DNA of 64,000 nucleotides, taken from Chrysomallon squamiferum (taxonomy: Eukaryota > Mollusca > Gastropoda > Neomphalida > Peltospiridae). Of the stretch, positions 1 to 15,400 are shown one piece after another. Every line of letters starts with the position of its first letter. Position 1 is the first letter of the stretch. The translations under genes and the position numbers were made by a program. A model generated the notes under the pieces. The model was not told the DNA's origin. It ran no database searches and worked only from the letters and a program-made list of their open reading frames with translations. The stretch covers positions 26,400,761 to 26,464,760 of the forward strand of contig CM022673.1 of NCBI GenBank assembly GCA_012295275.1, given 5' to 3'.

Positions 1-1071
1 TTACCACTTTTGATCCATGAGACTGTCCCAACTGGAGCAGTGTGAGCTGGAATGGTCATCAGTGATTTACCATCAGTGGTCCATAATCTTGCTGTGTTGT
101 CATAGCAGCCTGACAGAATGCTGCATTTGTAAAATGATAAATATATTCAAACAAATAAACAAAAGGAACCAACATATACATATATAATGAGCACATGTCT
201 GTTAAAAAAAAAAAAAAAGGGAAAAAAAAAGAAATTACTGATTGGATCTAAAACAAATTTCCTTCATTACAATTATTTATGATATTATCCATTTCAATTT
301 ATTATTATTGTCTTACTCTATAAATTTATTTCAGTCTTATTTAAGATTCAAGCATCAGCTTTCCAAACTTTTCATCCACCTGATAACCTTTTTCCAAATC
401 TCAGGTTATACAGAAAATTATAAGCATACTTACTATTTATTTGCTCCATGAACACTACTAACCCAGTCATCATGAAGCAGTGAGTTTTCTGGTTCTGGGG
501 CTGGAAACCTTTCTACATATTCAATCTCAACAACAGTTTCCTGTAAATAAACATTATCATTCACGTTTTCAATATTCTGGAGGATAACAAAGTAATGTTA
601 TAAATTTAGTCATAACAAACTATATTTATGGAATACATAAACAAAATTCCCTCCAATATAATGATGTTATTCTTTAAAATTCATAGAGTATTTGAACATT
701 ATAACTAGTAATTATTCAACTGTAGAAGACTTAAATGAAATGTAGATAAAGTAAATGACTGTGGTTTAATCTTTAAAGAAAACAGACTATGATGATAAGT
801 CTTTCTTTTACTATTAAATATTTGTACACTGATAAAAACAATCATTCAGTATATAAAAATATTACTTATACACACCAGTGATATTCCTTTTTCTTGAAGA
901 TGCTTTTCAAGTGTAACTCTGAGTATTTCTCCATCAATGAGAAAATCGAACTGTTGTCGTTTGACACTATCATCATCTATTAGCATTCGCAGATAAATGA
1001 AAAGTATTTTTAGTTTTCAGAACCATATTAAAAAATATAATTTTATAATTATATCATTATCATCATCATCA

Positions 1072-1114
<43 letters not shown>

Positions 1115-1576
1115 TTTTTTTTTTAATTGTAAAGAAATATTTTTGTATTACGTGTCACACTTTTACACTGAAGATTCAAATCTCAGGACTACATGGCCGT
1201 TCTCGGGCGGGGATTGACTAATAATTAAAGAACAAATCAAATGCATAGCAAAAAACAAAGCTGAAAGATTCGTCAAGATAAAGATCTAAACTGAATCAGT
1301 GAATGTTAACTTAAGAATCTTACCACTCAATAAACCATTAATAAGATCACTCAGTTCCTTTCTTGAAACATTTGATGGTACTGAAAAAGGAGAATCAGGG
1401 ACAGCAGCACTGCAAAACAATTTAATATATATTATCAAATCTGTTACAGCTTTTAAAAACAACAAATTATAATACTATCTACGAAACAACATTTATTTCG
1501 AAACTGTATAATAGAGCAAAACTTACAGTTTTTGTTTAGTGAAAAACTTTGCTTGCACGTGAGGAACGTCTTCCAT
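1..1576 (-). CDS. WDR12: WDR12 ribosome biogenesis protein, N-terminal part (runs off left edge)
   Basis: WDR12 (yeast Ytm1) joins PES1 and BOP1 in the PeBoW complex, which acts in the nucleolus on 27S/32S pre-rRNA and the 60S subunit. Coding exons on the minus strand: 1576-1527, 1409-1324, 976-876, 540-434 and 120 to about 5, where a GTAA donor may end the exon. Phases chain without a break. Translation starts [17 protein letters not shown] and continues through the N-terminal NLE ubiquitin-like domain ([19 protein letters not shown], then [31 protein letters not shown]), matching WDR12 in order and spacing. The last visible exon ([19 protein letters not shown]) is the first WD40 blade. About 154 residues of an expected roughly 420 are present; the remaining blades lie to the left. 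The ATG at 1576 is the first in frame. An AG at 1613-1614 (minus sense) could end a 5' UTR intron. Confidence 0.93.
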
Positions 1577-2598
1577 GTTGATAAAACTAATAATCGAATC
1601 TCTTTTTGGAGAGTTCCTACAATGGGTACATAATTTCAATGATAAACATTTTTTACATTTTTCTACAATATTGTCTCTTCTTTAATAATAATGTGTTTAA
1701 ATATCAGCTTTTCTCAATGGTTTTTATTTTTAATATTATGATTTTTTTTTTTTTTTTTTTTTAAGGATATTGTTTTAAGTAGGAAACACAATAACTTTCC
1801 TAGAAATTGAATCTTCAGATACCATTCTCAGACGATCACTCAGTGTGCGATGGATCATTTTGGATGAAAAAGAAAGTGCAGGTTCAATGCAATAAACAAA
1901 GAAAATAATAGTTTATTTTGTAAATGAATAATTAATATTAATAAAGAAAATATAACTATAAACAATATTTAACTAATTTGCAGGTTTCATTCGCAAAAAT
2001 AGGCGTTTACAGGAAATATATATTAAAAATTAAAACAATCTTATTAATGCGTAAAAAACTGTCAACAGAATTCGCCCTGTATTTTCATTATTGTGTGTAT
2101 GCGGGCATTCATTGCTTAAATATAATCCTGTTTAAACAAATATGAAAAAAAAAAAAAAAAAAAAAAAAACCGTCTAATTCTTTACTTTAAAATAACACCA
2201 ACACAATTTATTTATGTTTAAAATAGTAAACAACGAACAACACTCCCCAATTTCCACCTCAAAAAAAGTAAAAACAAACAAAAAAAACGACAAAAAAAAA
2301 AACAACATTCTAAAATAATTTTCTTTTTAATTTAAAACACATCACTAGATTATAATGTATCTGTTTAGGCCTTATTTAGTTAGCGTATATCCATTTACCC
2401 AATCGTAGTAACTGATAAGTGTGATGGCTATGAGCTGAAACAAGCCAATAGAAAACTTCGAAACAAATCCTAAAGGAACAAATAACTTCACTTCCGTGTT
2501 ATTAGTCCGAATTGAACTTCAAGTTAAGGAAGAGAGGTATCAAAATCCCCAATTATGTGCAAAACTGTCATATATTTCATTATATTGCACACCCAGAA
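1577..2598. promoter_or_regulatory. Spacer between head-to-head WDR12 and RhoGAP genes
   Basis: The two start codons are 1022 bases apart and point away from each other, so the promoters of both genes should lie here. Most of the interval is AT-rich, with poly-T at 1742-1762 and poly-A at 2144-2168. The segment from about 2350 to 2598 is less repetitive and holds a CACTTCCG (ETS-like) motif near 2489-2496, which is common in housekeeping promoters. No TATA box or transcription start can be assigned with confidence. Confidence 0.45.
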
Positions 2599-4904
2599 AT
2601 GTCTCTAAGTACGGAAAAGGGTGTTGTTGTTGTTCTCTTTGACTATACATACGAATCAGAAACAGGAACCGTGTGCATGAAAACAGGTGACGAATATATC
2701 TTGATAGATAAAACTAACGATGAATGGTGGCATGTACGACGACAAGATGACTATGAATCGTTTTACGTTCCTGCTCAGTATGTCAGACTGTATGATGAAG
2801 AAGACAGCGATATATCTTGTCCAAATACACCGTATCTAGATGAAAAGAAAGATGGTGTCTTTTCAACGAGCGACGATAAGGAAGCACCTCGACCCGAGCC
2901 TGAGGGGGGAGATTCGGAACATAATAACAATGTTTATTCTGGTAGCAAGCATAAGGCAGACTTGCAGCGAGAAGATTCCGAACCGAGTTATGTAAACCTT
3001 GATGAATTCAGATCAGCAAGTAACATTAACAACAGTGTATGTATGATTTGATACCATCACGTTAGACAAAAAGTAAATAAAGAGATGTGTTCAGCATTGT
3101 GATTACGTTAAATATGGGATTAAATAATATTAATGACCAGCTTATGCAGTAGTTGAATAAGGACCTTTCTTAATCGTAGTTAATGTTTTATAATTTAGCT
3201 TCATCTAGAAATTGAAGAGCATTTTACATAATATTTGAAATGTGAAAGTAGGATAAAGAAACTGGTTTTATTAGAAAAAAACAGCTTTTCTCTTAAAGAA
3301 ATTATTTAAAAAAAAAAAAAAAAAAATCTTTACAGACAAGGAGTAGTGACAATAAAATCGTTATTAAAGGCAGAATAAATGAAATTTTCGTCATAAACTT
3401 TCCAAACCCATTACATAGTTTTTACACCTTTGGAAAAGTTAAATTCATAAAAACGAAGAGCATGGTGAACTGAAATCCCAGTAATTCACTCAACACATTC
3501 CTGTAATCATAAAAGCATATTTAAAAAATAATAATAATAAAAATTGTAGAAATTTTGTCAAATGTTGCTTTTGACTGTCTAAATTGATAATAAACAAACA
3601 TATATAAGAACTCATTTTATGCTGTAGAAAATCTCAAAGAATATAATCCGCTTGGAGCCTCCACTCCTATAATTAGAACATTTTTAATATTTTTAACTAT
3701 TATTAAACATCACCAAGTTTTAATAGTTACAATTTATTTGTGTGAATTTTTATTTGTTTATTTATTTTTTTTAATTAATTTCTGCAATGAAATTCAAGAA
3801 AGCTTTTAAAAAAAAAAAAAAAAAGAATAATCTTAATAATTATAATAATATGGCTCATATTTTTCAGATTAACAGAAAAGTGAAATATTTAGCCTACAGG
3901 ACTTAGTTTGTTCATTAATATTCATCAGTATTCTGCAACATAGTATAGAAATTGCATGTCTTTATTGTTCCAGTAGTTTCATTTTAAATATCAGGTTTCT
4001 TAAAAATTTTAAAAACAGTCCAAGAAAATAAAAAAAATTACATATGGATTTATGATATTTTAAATGACAATTCACATTTTGACTGTTCTGTTTTATTAAA
4101 TGATTTGGATGCATAAGTAATGAATTACATACACATACATTTTAAACAATTTTGCTGATAATCTTTCTGTTCTTTATGCATAGATTCCCTGTTTTGACCT
4201 AGAGCTAATACATTTGGCACAGAAACATGGTGTTCAGATGATAAATGTTTGTATATGATTTATATGACCCTGGGGTTACTTTGATATGGAAAAGATAGAT
4301 AACAAAATTCATCAATATATTGTTTATCCACTGGAATATTTGAGGAATGCTGTTATTTTATTGGAAGCCAGGCACCTCTTGATAAAACGTTAACTGATAT
4401 TAACTGATACTGGATACAGACAAGACTTGTTGGAAATAGAAGATATCAGTGTTATAAGAAAATTATTATTCTTGATAATACACAACATCAAAATAGTTAG
4501 TAGTGGACATGCAGTTATGCCCCATTATACTTCACATACTTAACTATACAAATCAGTGGTTTTAGTAATGTTGATTGAAACTGTATTGCATCACTAAAAT
4601 TGGAAAGATCATTCTGTTTATGTTATATTATAATTATAAACAAAAATAATATTTTTACAGTAACTTGATCCAGAGAAGAAAGTAGTAACAGTAGCAAATA
4701 TATGTGCTGTTGTTTACATGTGTGTGTGACAGAGAAAGTAATTATGTTGAGAAAGTGGATTTATGTGCTTTTATTTGTATTATATTATTTATTAGAATTT
4801 TGTTCTAACACATCAAACTCTTAATGTTTTGCATTTCTTTGTTTAACTTTTTATTATTCTTTTTTTAATTTTTTAAATATTTTATCTATATATCTATCTA
4901 TCTA

Positions 4905-4952
<48 letters not shown>

Positions 4953-7900
4953 TTAAGCAGGGAAATACTATTTATGCCAATGTTGAGTTTAAGCAGACAG
5001 AATCACCCAGTCCTCCATCCCTAGAAGAAGGTACGTTTCAGCGTCATCTGGTTCCATATTTACCTTGGGATGTGTACAAGGAAACAAAAACAGGCAGATT
5101 ATTCTACCACAACAGAGAAACTGATGAGCGAATGTGGAAACCTCCAAGAAAAGATAAATCTCTTTCTGGAGGAAACAGAGAACAACTTATTGTAAGTCAG
5201 TTATTTTCACATTTGTAATTATATTTACCATTATCAGCAACATAAAATACAACTGTTAAAAGCTTAAGCAGTTAACGAAATCTTCTAATGATTTTGCACG
5301 TCATTAAAACAGGCTGAATTTTTCAAGAGACATAATAGTTACAGTTATTGTAAACAACTGATATTATATATATTATTATATATATATTCTCATGTGAATT
5401 TTATTTTTATTTATTTTTATTTTTTTAAATAGTAATCAGTTAAAAGAAAAAATTTTTATTACTGGTCATTTCATAAATTTAATAATATATTACTATATTA
5501 ATTATTTATCTATAGAAATCATCACCTACTAAACCAGCATTCCCAACTGATTCTGAACCTTCTGATAAGATACCTCCAGAGTATGAGGAAGCAAAGGAAG
5601 ATGGAAATGTTGTCTACATTCATAAAAAAACAAGCCAAAAGGTGATTTATCTATCTATTTGCTTTACTTTGCTTTTACTTTGTGGCTGTTATTATTATGT
5701 TTTCATTTCTAATACAGGTTCTTCATCAGTTAAGCAAATCGGAATTTAAATAAATCAAACTTTAAAGAAATACTTTGAATCTCTGTACAATTATGATCAC
5801 TTGGATTTTTAGTGTTAATAACTGGTAAAGCAAACAGAGAAGTGAAAAAGACACATACCAGGGAGTAGCAGATTTTCATACTTTGTTTATTCATAACATT
5901 ATGGCTATTAAAAGAACATGAGCCAAATTTTGGATTGTTGAAAGAATGAAACAGAAATTAATTGTTTTTGTTTACAAAACATTATATATTATTTTAATAA
6001 TACTTGGAATATATACTCTTTTTACAGTTATTTTCAGATACAGTTGAATAAACAATAAAATTTGTTTGAAGTCAAAAGGACTGTTTTTGCAAATTAAATG
6101 AAAACTAAAATCTGATTTGTTTTAACTTTTTTAAAACAAAAAAATTAATATTATCTTGTTTTAGTTTTTAAATTAATTATCAGCCTTTAATTTTTTGCAA
6201 TTTTTTATGTTTTAGTGGTATTCGAAACTAGATGAAAGTGGGCGCAGGTATTTCTATACTGATGGCAAGGAGGAGTCATTTTGGGAACTTCCCAGTACAG
6301 GACAGGTAAGTGTTTTATATCTGTTGAATTTATATAAAATTCTGTTTACTAACAGTACTTCCTTTCTAACTGAATCTTTACAACAAGAGAATGGCTTTGT
6401 TTTTATAGTGTATAGTGATACATATTTATTAGTAAGAAACTAGTATTGCACATTATCTGCAAGTATGTAAGTTAACATTGTAAAATATTTATTATTATAT
6501 TAAGTTGAGCTTTATTTATAATTTCCTTTTTTAAGTTGTTGGTTATAGCTGTGATTTTTCAGGAATTTTTATATTATAATATTTTATTTTATTTTTTTAA
6601 ATTTCTTATTGTTATTGTTATTATTATTTTTTTTTTTTGTTGACATTTTAGGTTTGAAATGATAAAAGAAAATATCTGCCTCCAATCAAACTTACAAGCA
6701 TGTTATTTTGTTATACATTATCTTTTAGAATTATCTTTTAACAAAAATAATTTTTAAAAGAAATCCCACGATTTCAACACACTGATGTACCACAAAGGTA
6801 CCGACATTAAATTTATAATAAAGATTAACGTTGCTGTAATTAATTAACTGTTTGCATTTCTCAGCAGAATGGCGAGGCCTCAGAAGAGCCTAATTTTGCT
6901 AGTAACAGGAGAAATGTTGAGAGAATGTTTAAAGTCAAATCACTGTACGAGCCTCATGATGGACGACAATCTACGAATGTTCAGGAGCGATCATCAACCC
7001 TGCCACCCAGTTTCATATTCGCTGGAAACCATCCCAGTGCTGTACGTATATCATTTGGCTACAGTTACGCATCTGTCGTAATATTGTTTTTGTTCTCAAA
7101 AACCCTCCTAATAATCAAATTATAATATTCACCTCCACATTCCCAGAAGATTAAATACAGTTTTATTTTCGTTTGCTGTCTTTTCAATGCATGTATTGTT
7201 ATTAAGTGTTTTAAGACAACAAATTATTTCAATATTTTCAGTCTGCCTCGCGTGTTTTTCCTTCACAGCAATCAGAAGCGAGCATGCTCAATTCAAAAGT
7301 TTGTTTCGAGGTAAAACAAAATAAATAAATAAAAACAAATAAATGTTACTGTTTGTATTGTAAGAGATGACTAAGATTCTTAGAAGGTTCAGTAATTCTT
7401 GTTCTGACTTTAAAATAGTATTCATGATGTGACAGATATTTTTATAAAGAGTGAAGCGTATCGTATTTAAATGTAGTTACAGAAATTACCTTCATTTCAC
7501 ATAGGTTATTTTTTTTTTTTTTTTTTTTTTGTGTTTACTATTGAGGAATATTTGCCTAAAATAGAGATTGTAATATAATATATATTATATATTCCACAGG
7601 AACAGTTGTGTGGAGTCTTGAACAAAGCCAGAATTGCAGAAGTTGGGAAAAAAGTCAAGTATGTAATTAACTATAGCATTTAGTTCAAAACATAAATAAG
7701 ATTTATATTGCACATATATATTCCCTGCATTAAAGGTCCATCTGAACCTAATTTTTGTTCTGATTTTGTCCGAATTTTGTTAGCTAAGTAAAAACCATTA
7801 ATTTTTTGATTGTACATTCTGTTCTTTGTTTTGTGCATCAGGCTGTGTGCACATTCATATGCATGCTGTGTATTTAATCTTACAGATATTAGAAATTTTA

Positions 7901-9390
7901 AATACAAGGATTGCCATTTCAAAGAAAGGCTGTATAATCTCTATGTTTTTCAAGTTTTTATTCTCAAATCAAATAAATGAAACACTTAACCTGAAATCAC
8001 ATTAAAGAAAGTATATTTGTCATCAAAACTATGGTTAAGTGGAGGGTTTTGGTTGTTTTTGGGGGGGTTAATTTATCGTAATAATAAGGATGTTGTTATG
8101 AAATAGAATTAATAAACTATCAATATTACCATAAAATAAAATAAAATAATCATAAACATTTCCTATATAAGCAATTTTTAGAAGAATATTTTCCATTTTT
8201 CATTAAAACGATAGTTTGATATTAGTTGATAAAGCAGCTAAATGATAATGATTTTTTTTTCATTTCTTAAAACAAAAAAATAAAATGTTCAACTAATCAG
8301 GCTTGTTGTAAGTGGACAGATACATCTCTTATGAAGGTATTACTTACATGAATGTGCTTGTTGATTTCAGCAATTTTATTCGACGAAACCAAAGGAAAGA
8401 AGTGTATGTCATTCTAATTACTTTGCTTATTTCCAGTTTCATTTTAAAGTTTGAATAAGTTTTTTTTTAAAACTGTAAGATAAATAATTGCTATAGTGAA
8501 TGAAGACTTTTTAATTCTAAAACTAACAACTGAGCACAACTTTATTCATTATTTTCACTTTAAGAAAAATAAAATTCACAAATCTACTAAACTTTGAGAG
8601 AGAATAAGAATGTGTTATGGCACACCTACCTTTTGGGATTTTTTTACGTTTGCATTTTAAAGGGTATTTTTTGTTTTAATTATTTATTAATTGTTTATTT
8701 TTATTTGATGGTATTAATTACTCAAAATTTTAATTAAATATTTGAAAATCACATCATGGTAATTATCCTAGAAAATGAGAAAGAATGTTTAAAATAATAG
8801 TAGATGTAATGTTCTAATGTAAAAGTCATACTTTGGTAATTTTATGTAAAACAGAAAGTTAGTATATTTAAAAAAAAAAAATTAAAAAAGGTAATAAGCA
8901 TTATATATTATTTATTCTTTCTTCATGCTTTGAAAAAAATTGTTACAACAACATAAGTGGCTTTGGTTTGTGTTTATTATCCTCTCTCTGTTCTAATTAT
9001 TATTATTTTTTATTTTTGTTTACTTTTTTTACTTTTCTTTTTTTCTGTAATATGACATCACTTGATTAAAACTTGAATAGTGTACCTCTCAAAAGTAAAT
9101 CGTCTGTTTTTATTATCAGTGTTATCGTTACGTGACTTGAATAGTAGATAATTACATTTCTGCTAGGTGAATGTTTAAAAAACCACTGTAGTATTCTTCT
9201 GTAGATGGTTGAGAGACTTGCTAGATTAGTTTTATTTGAAATTATACCTCATTATAGCATCATTATATTTAGTGTAGAATTAACTAGTAAATGCATGTAG
9301 TGTGGTTGAAAAATAAAACAAATTTTATATCTAGAAACATTTTTCATGAATGCTGTTTTAAATATATATATATATATATACACACACATC

Positions 9391-9424
<34 letters not shown>

Positions 9425-12400
9425 TCTATATATTTATTTTATATTATTTAAATATATAATAACATTTAAAAAAAATAATAATAAAATGGAAAATAAAGAT
9501 ATATGAATACTAATTTTAAAAACTGGCATAATATTAATAATATAATTTTTATTAATTTAATTTTTTTATTATTCATAATGAAAGTTACATATTACAGAAT
9601 AGCAGATATTCTTGTTTTTTTATTTCATTTTTCACTTATTTATTATGGAAGGTAAATTATTATTATTTTCCAAAGTTAAAAAATATATTTTTAATTGTCA
9701 TGGATATTTTTGTTTCTGATTTTAATTATATAATTCTATTTTGTTTTATCATCATCATCAATATCATTATTATTATTATTATTTTAATAATACTGTTATT
9801 ATCATCACTAAGTTTGTTTTTTTTTAATTTATACTTTGAAAAATTTCAAAAACATTTATCTTCACCCAATTTTGTTGAAAATAGGTTTGGAAGTGTCCGA
9901 TGTAGAAGAACTTACAGTTTCAGATCAAAGTATAATAAATATCATGATTTTGCACAGACCTTAACAATGGTGCTGGGTGAATTTCAACTGCATGATTAAA
10001 GTTCAATAAAAATATTTTTCCTTTGTCAATGGCTGATCAGGATTACGACTTCCAAAATCCATTTTGTTAGAATTCATAAATACCTTAAGGCTTTGAAAGT
10101 ACTAATCAGACCTTTGCTATCTTCAAACTGCAACCCATTTTTAATTAATTGTTTTTTGGTTTTTTTTAATTTAATTATATAAAGTATGGGATTTTTTATT
10201 CTGGTCACAGTGTTTGTTTTCAGCAGATGGTGAGGTGAATTATAAAAAATAAAAAAACACTGTAATATGGCTTTGAAAAAAACAGGACTTAGATGATGTG
10301 TATAAAATAGGAGTGATTTGTGCTATCTTGCAACTGACAATTTTTGAAGTAGCTATGGTTATGAGTACTAACACATACATTTCTGTACAATGCATACTGA
10401 AAAAGAGGTCCGTTTTATTCTTTTTGCTTTGAGTTCAGGCAACCCAACTCTCTGGAGTAGAGTGAAATGTTGAAGGATCAGTCCAACTGTATCTATTTAG
10501 CCATTCCCCATACTTTCCAGTACCTAAGAGCATTTTTATAATAAAAAGGCCACTATGTAATTACAGCTCCTACTGGATGAAACATATAAAAGATCCTTTC
10601 CTGATAACTGATGAATGTAACATTGAATGTAGACTACTGGTTTCCTTCCTTTCATCCCCATCATTAAAATATAAATGATTTAATATTTATTAAAGTTAAT
10701 TTGTCATTCCTTTCACTATCTGTTGAAAATACTACATGTATAGTTCCATATTTATTGAATGTGTGAACCTTTGTTGCAGTGTAATGACCAACTTCCAAAT
10801 GAGCATGTCAAAATCCTGGCATGTTGTTTTAGAATACGGGCACAATTATTTACAAAGGGAGTAGTAACTGAACAATTTGTCAAATCCAAAATTATTTTAT
10901 TGCTTTGATTCATTTTGTTTTTGTTTTCTTTTAAATTTTTAGTTGTTTTTTTGTTTTTTGTTTTTTTGTTGCATGTTTGGTGACGGTTGGTTGTTTCAAA
11001 ACAAAAAAATAATTAAAAAAATAAATAAATCTCAATTTACAGAGATGGAAGAGAATGTTTTTTTTTTTGTTGTGAATCAAAATTGATGATTGTGCTACTG
11101 ATCAAAATGCAGAAAAAAATCCAAATTATGGCAGATAAAGTTATTTGAGAAGGATAGAGAAGATATTTATATTTTTGTGGAAATATATTTGGAAGTCATT
11201 AAAAACTTAAAAAATAATAATAATAATAATAGAAAATGAAAAAAAAAAGAATGTATTTCAAATTGAATTTTATCATTCATTAGTCCATTTGATCAACACA
11301 TTTATTAGAAATCATTCATGTTTTGTTTTATTTTATAAATTATTTTTAGAGTTAAAATTTTTTCCCTTAATGTGAATACAACTTTGTGATTTCTTATTTT
11401 TATCAATGAGTATCAATATATTAATATAACCAAAGTTGGTGTTTTTTGTCAATTTATAAATTTATTTTCTTTCTTTTTTATAACATAATCTGCAGCCATA
11501 TTTTATATGGGTCTTGCGTTTACTTTTTTATATTTTAAATAACAGATACAATATATTTTGTTAAATTGTTAAAATGCTTATGTAACATACTGTAGTACAT
11601 CATAGTTAAATTCACATAATCAACATAAATCTGATTTCTTTCTTTTAAAAATAAAATTTCAGAAAAAACTGGAGTAGTTCCTATGTGGTGCTACATGAGT
11701 CCAATCTGGTCTTCTACAAAGATCAGAAAATGGCTGCCCAGAAAAGTGGCTTACCTTACGGCAAACCAGAAATAATTGTTAATATTCAAGGTGCAAAAAT
11801 TGATTTTAATCCATCCAAAGATTTTACAAGCAAGAAAAATGTCATCATGGTAAGTTTTATGGTTTTCTGGCAAAGAATTGCTTGAAACTTTTGAATCCAT
11901 AATAGCTAAGTTTGTTTGAAAGTGAAAGAAAATATTTTCCAAAACGTTTTAAAACCCATTCAATTTTTTTTATTTTTATAATCAGAAATAAATAAAAGAA
12001 AATTACAGAAATTAAAAAACAAATAAAAATAAAATGAGAAATAAAAGAAAAATACAAGAAGAAGATGGATCACATTTGTAATGCAGCATAACATCTTTCA
12101 AACCTTTGGAACCTGCTTGAAAGGACCTGCCTACAACTCCAACAGTGACTTACTGCACAGAAACACTGACAGCCATTTAACAGGTAAAGAACAAACAAAG
12201 ATGGAAAGTATTATGTTAAAACATCACAACTGTGGACTGAAAAACAAATACCTGTATAAGAGAGAAAAGGTCACAGATGTTACTGCTGATCAGGTTAGAA
12301 GACAGAAGACATCAATAGAATCACAGTGAACATTGCATATCATCACTTGGAAAACTGTTCAAAGGGAAACAGTCTGGAGGAAGTCCAATGAGATGAACTG

Positions 12401-15400
12401 AATGAGTGCTGGAAAAGAAACAGTCTTGCAAAGGACAAGACAGACAAAATGTGGAAACAGCAGTCTGAGGATTTTGTCCAACAATAGAACACTTACATTT
12501 GCAAAGTGATGATGATGATGAATCAAAGATTTTAACAAGATGCTAGTGAATTCAAAATTTGTGAAATGGTTGATAATGAGTAAGAATAAATAAATTGTTA
12601 GATATTTTTTATTTTTTATTTTTTTTTATTTTTAATAAAATATTTTTATTGTCAGAATTACTTTAAAAACCCCTCCTAATAATAATTTTCTGTTTGTTGT
12701 AGGTGACAACATCTTCAGGGAGTCAATATCTTCTTCAGTCTGATGACGAAAAACAAATACACGAATGGTTGTTTCGATTGCAGATGTTAACAGAGGAAAT
12801 TGTAAGTAAAAGAACAAAAAAAAATTATCCATTATTAATTTATGATTAATTTATCACCCTTCATTCAAAGTCTTGTAATATTAATGTAAACTTCAACTTA
12901 ATTATTCATCATTTATTTATTTATCACTTTTGGTAAGGTCATTTCTTTGAATGTTAATACAGACCTTCATTTTAATTACTTTTCTTATCTGTAACTTTAA
13001 TAAATCTGCTTTCATAAATATAACTGGATTATATTAAGTTTAGTTTGTTCTTGTTATATTTTACATATCCTTTAGAAAATAAAGATGGTGATAAAATTAA
13101 TCAGTAAATAAACCAGTTTTAGATTACAGTAATCTGTCTTCTTTATGTTTGATGGTTTCTTTTTGTTTTTGCATAAAAATGAATTATAACATTTCATCTT
13201 TTTTTTTTTTAAATTTTAAAAAATAATTAAATTAAAATAATTGGTATAATTGGGTTGTTTTTCTTGTTTTATATTACTTTTTTTTTTTTTTTTTTTTTTT
13301 GAATAACTTTTAATGTCTCTTAATTTTCACCGATGTATTTTATCAGAAAATAGATTCACCCAGATGTAGTAAACCAGGTATGTACTGTTTAAGTAATTTA
13401 TAATTTTATATACAAAGAGAAAAAGCCCCATTTCCATTTCTTTAACATTAGGAATACTATTGAACTATTTTATTACATAATGAATAAAGTATTCATATTT
13501 AGAAATTACCTTCCACTTAAATTAAGATCCAGTTCAATGGAACATAATTTCTATTTCTTTCTGTTTTAAAAAAAAAAAATTAGGTGCCATTGAAAAGTTT
13601 GTTTCATCATTTATTTATTTTTCCAGCACCTTTTATTCGAAGTGCCTCTGAAAGTGATGCCTTTGTTCATCAGGATCCTAAACTGACACTAACCCAGATG
13701 AAAAATGTTCAACAAAATGATGCTGGGCATCAGTCCAGTTTAAAACCTGCACCTGCACAGAGCAAAAGTTTGTGGAGCATTCGAACAAAACTGCTTAACC
13801 TTATTTCACGAAGACCTCCTCAAGAAGACCTCATTCGAAGAGGAATTCTTAAACGTAATAAAATCTGTGTTCAATACTCCTAACTGTATTTACATCTATA
13901 TTCAGTATAATTAGTGGATTTCTCTGTTTTCATTTTTTTTTTAGTTTTTATTATTATGTATTGGGGGTTTGGGGTTTTTCTGTTTTTTTTTTATTAATTA
14001 ATTATTTTATTTATTTTAATTCATTTGTTTATATACTTTTTGGTGTGAGATTGTTTTGATTGTTTTTTTTGCTTGTTAGGTTAAGTTTTTATTTTTATTA
14101 CTACACTTAGTAACAGACTTTAATTATGGATTTATCACAGGGAGCAACAGAATATATTACATTCATTAAAAATTAAACATTTTATAAAGCATAACTTTTC
14201 TGATAGAATAAATAAATAAAGAAGTGAATTAACATTTATTTATAAACTAATGTTATATTCTTATTTCCTCTGCAGAAATAGAATTTCGTATTCCTTATTT
14301 TTTTATATATTTTTTTTTTATGCAAAGTAAGTGCTGACTTTGGTTTAATCAGAAATGTCAAGTTACAGGTTTTTTTTATTTACCAGTGAATCATTGGGAT
14401 TTACAGGAAGAGCAAACTAGGTAGAGCATCTACAGTACTTGTCTTCAGTAAAATGTGAATCCTACCAGTGTTGTTTTTACTTCAAACATTAATAAATTTC
14501 ATGCAGAAAATAAACTTCTTCACCTAAATTAAATTTCTCTTTCTGTAGTAGTAATGTTTGTTGCTTATAAATTAAAAACTGTTCGGTGAAAAATATTGTT
14601 TCATTATTTCAGATACTGTGTTTGGATCGAGTCTACATGAGTTGTGTGAAAGAGAACATTCCAACGTTCCTAAGTTCGTCCGACTGTGTGTGGCAGCAAT
14701 TGAAAACAAAGGTACTGGAATAATAATCTCTAATGCAGTCTTTACGTAAAGAATTTATAAAGGCCTTCCCACAGTTTCTTAACAAAAAATATCATGTTTT
14801 TAATACATATTCCAGTGTTTGTAGAATTTAAGAGATGCGTTTAAGATGCTCTCACTGCTGTTATTAAGAGTAATAGAGGAATTTTACAAAATGAACTAAA
14901 TTAAGTTAAAATTGAAATTTTTTTGTAAATGAACAGAAGACAACTGCAGAGAAATGTTTAAACTGGATTTTTCATGTTATTATGATAATGTTTAAGGGTT
15001 GGACCATGACGGCTTGTACAGAATCAGTGGCAACCAAGCCGAGATCCAAAGACTGAGATTTATTGTTGATAAAGGTATTACAGATTACAATTAGTTTTTA
15101 AGACATTTGAAAAAAGAAAAATTAATACCAAAGATGAAATGATCATTAATAAAGTTGTCACAACCTTATTTTATTGTAGGCCAGAGCTATATCTCTGTGA
15201 GATTAGAATAAATTAAGTGTATTAATTTTTTTTTTCAGAACATTAAAATAAATAATGTTAATATTCTATAATTCAGTAGTTTTTTCAACAGATATTCAGT
15301 TAAAATTTTTGAATTGATGCAAATAGTGATTTTTTTTAAGTGTCAGAAAAATAATTTTGGGTTTAAATTGGAACTAAAAACCATACGAGTTCATTATTTA

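Noticed and set aside
11857-12057. Minus-strand open frame in RhoGAP intron 8
   Set aside because: Its composition is Phe/Ile/Tyr-rich from an AT-rich intron, with no domain.
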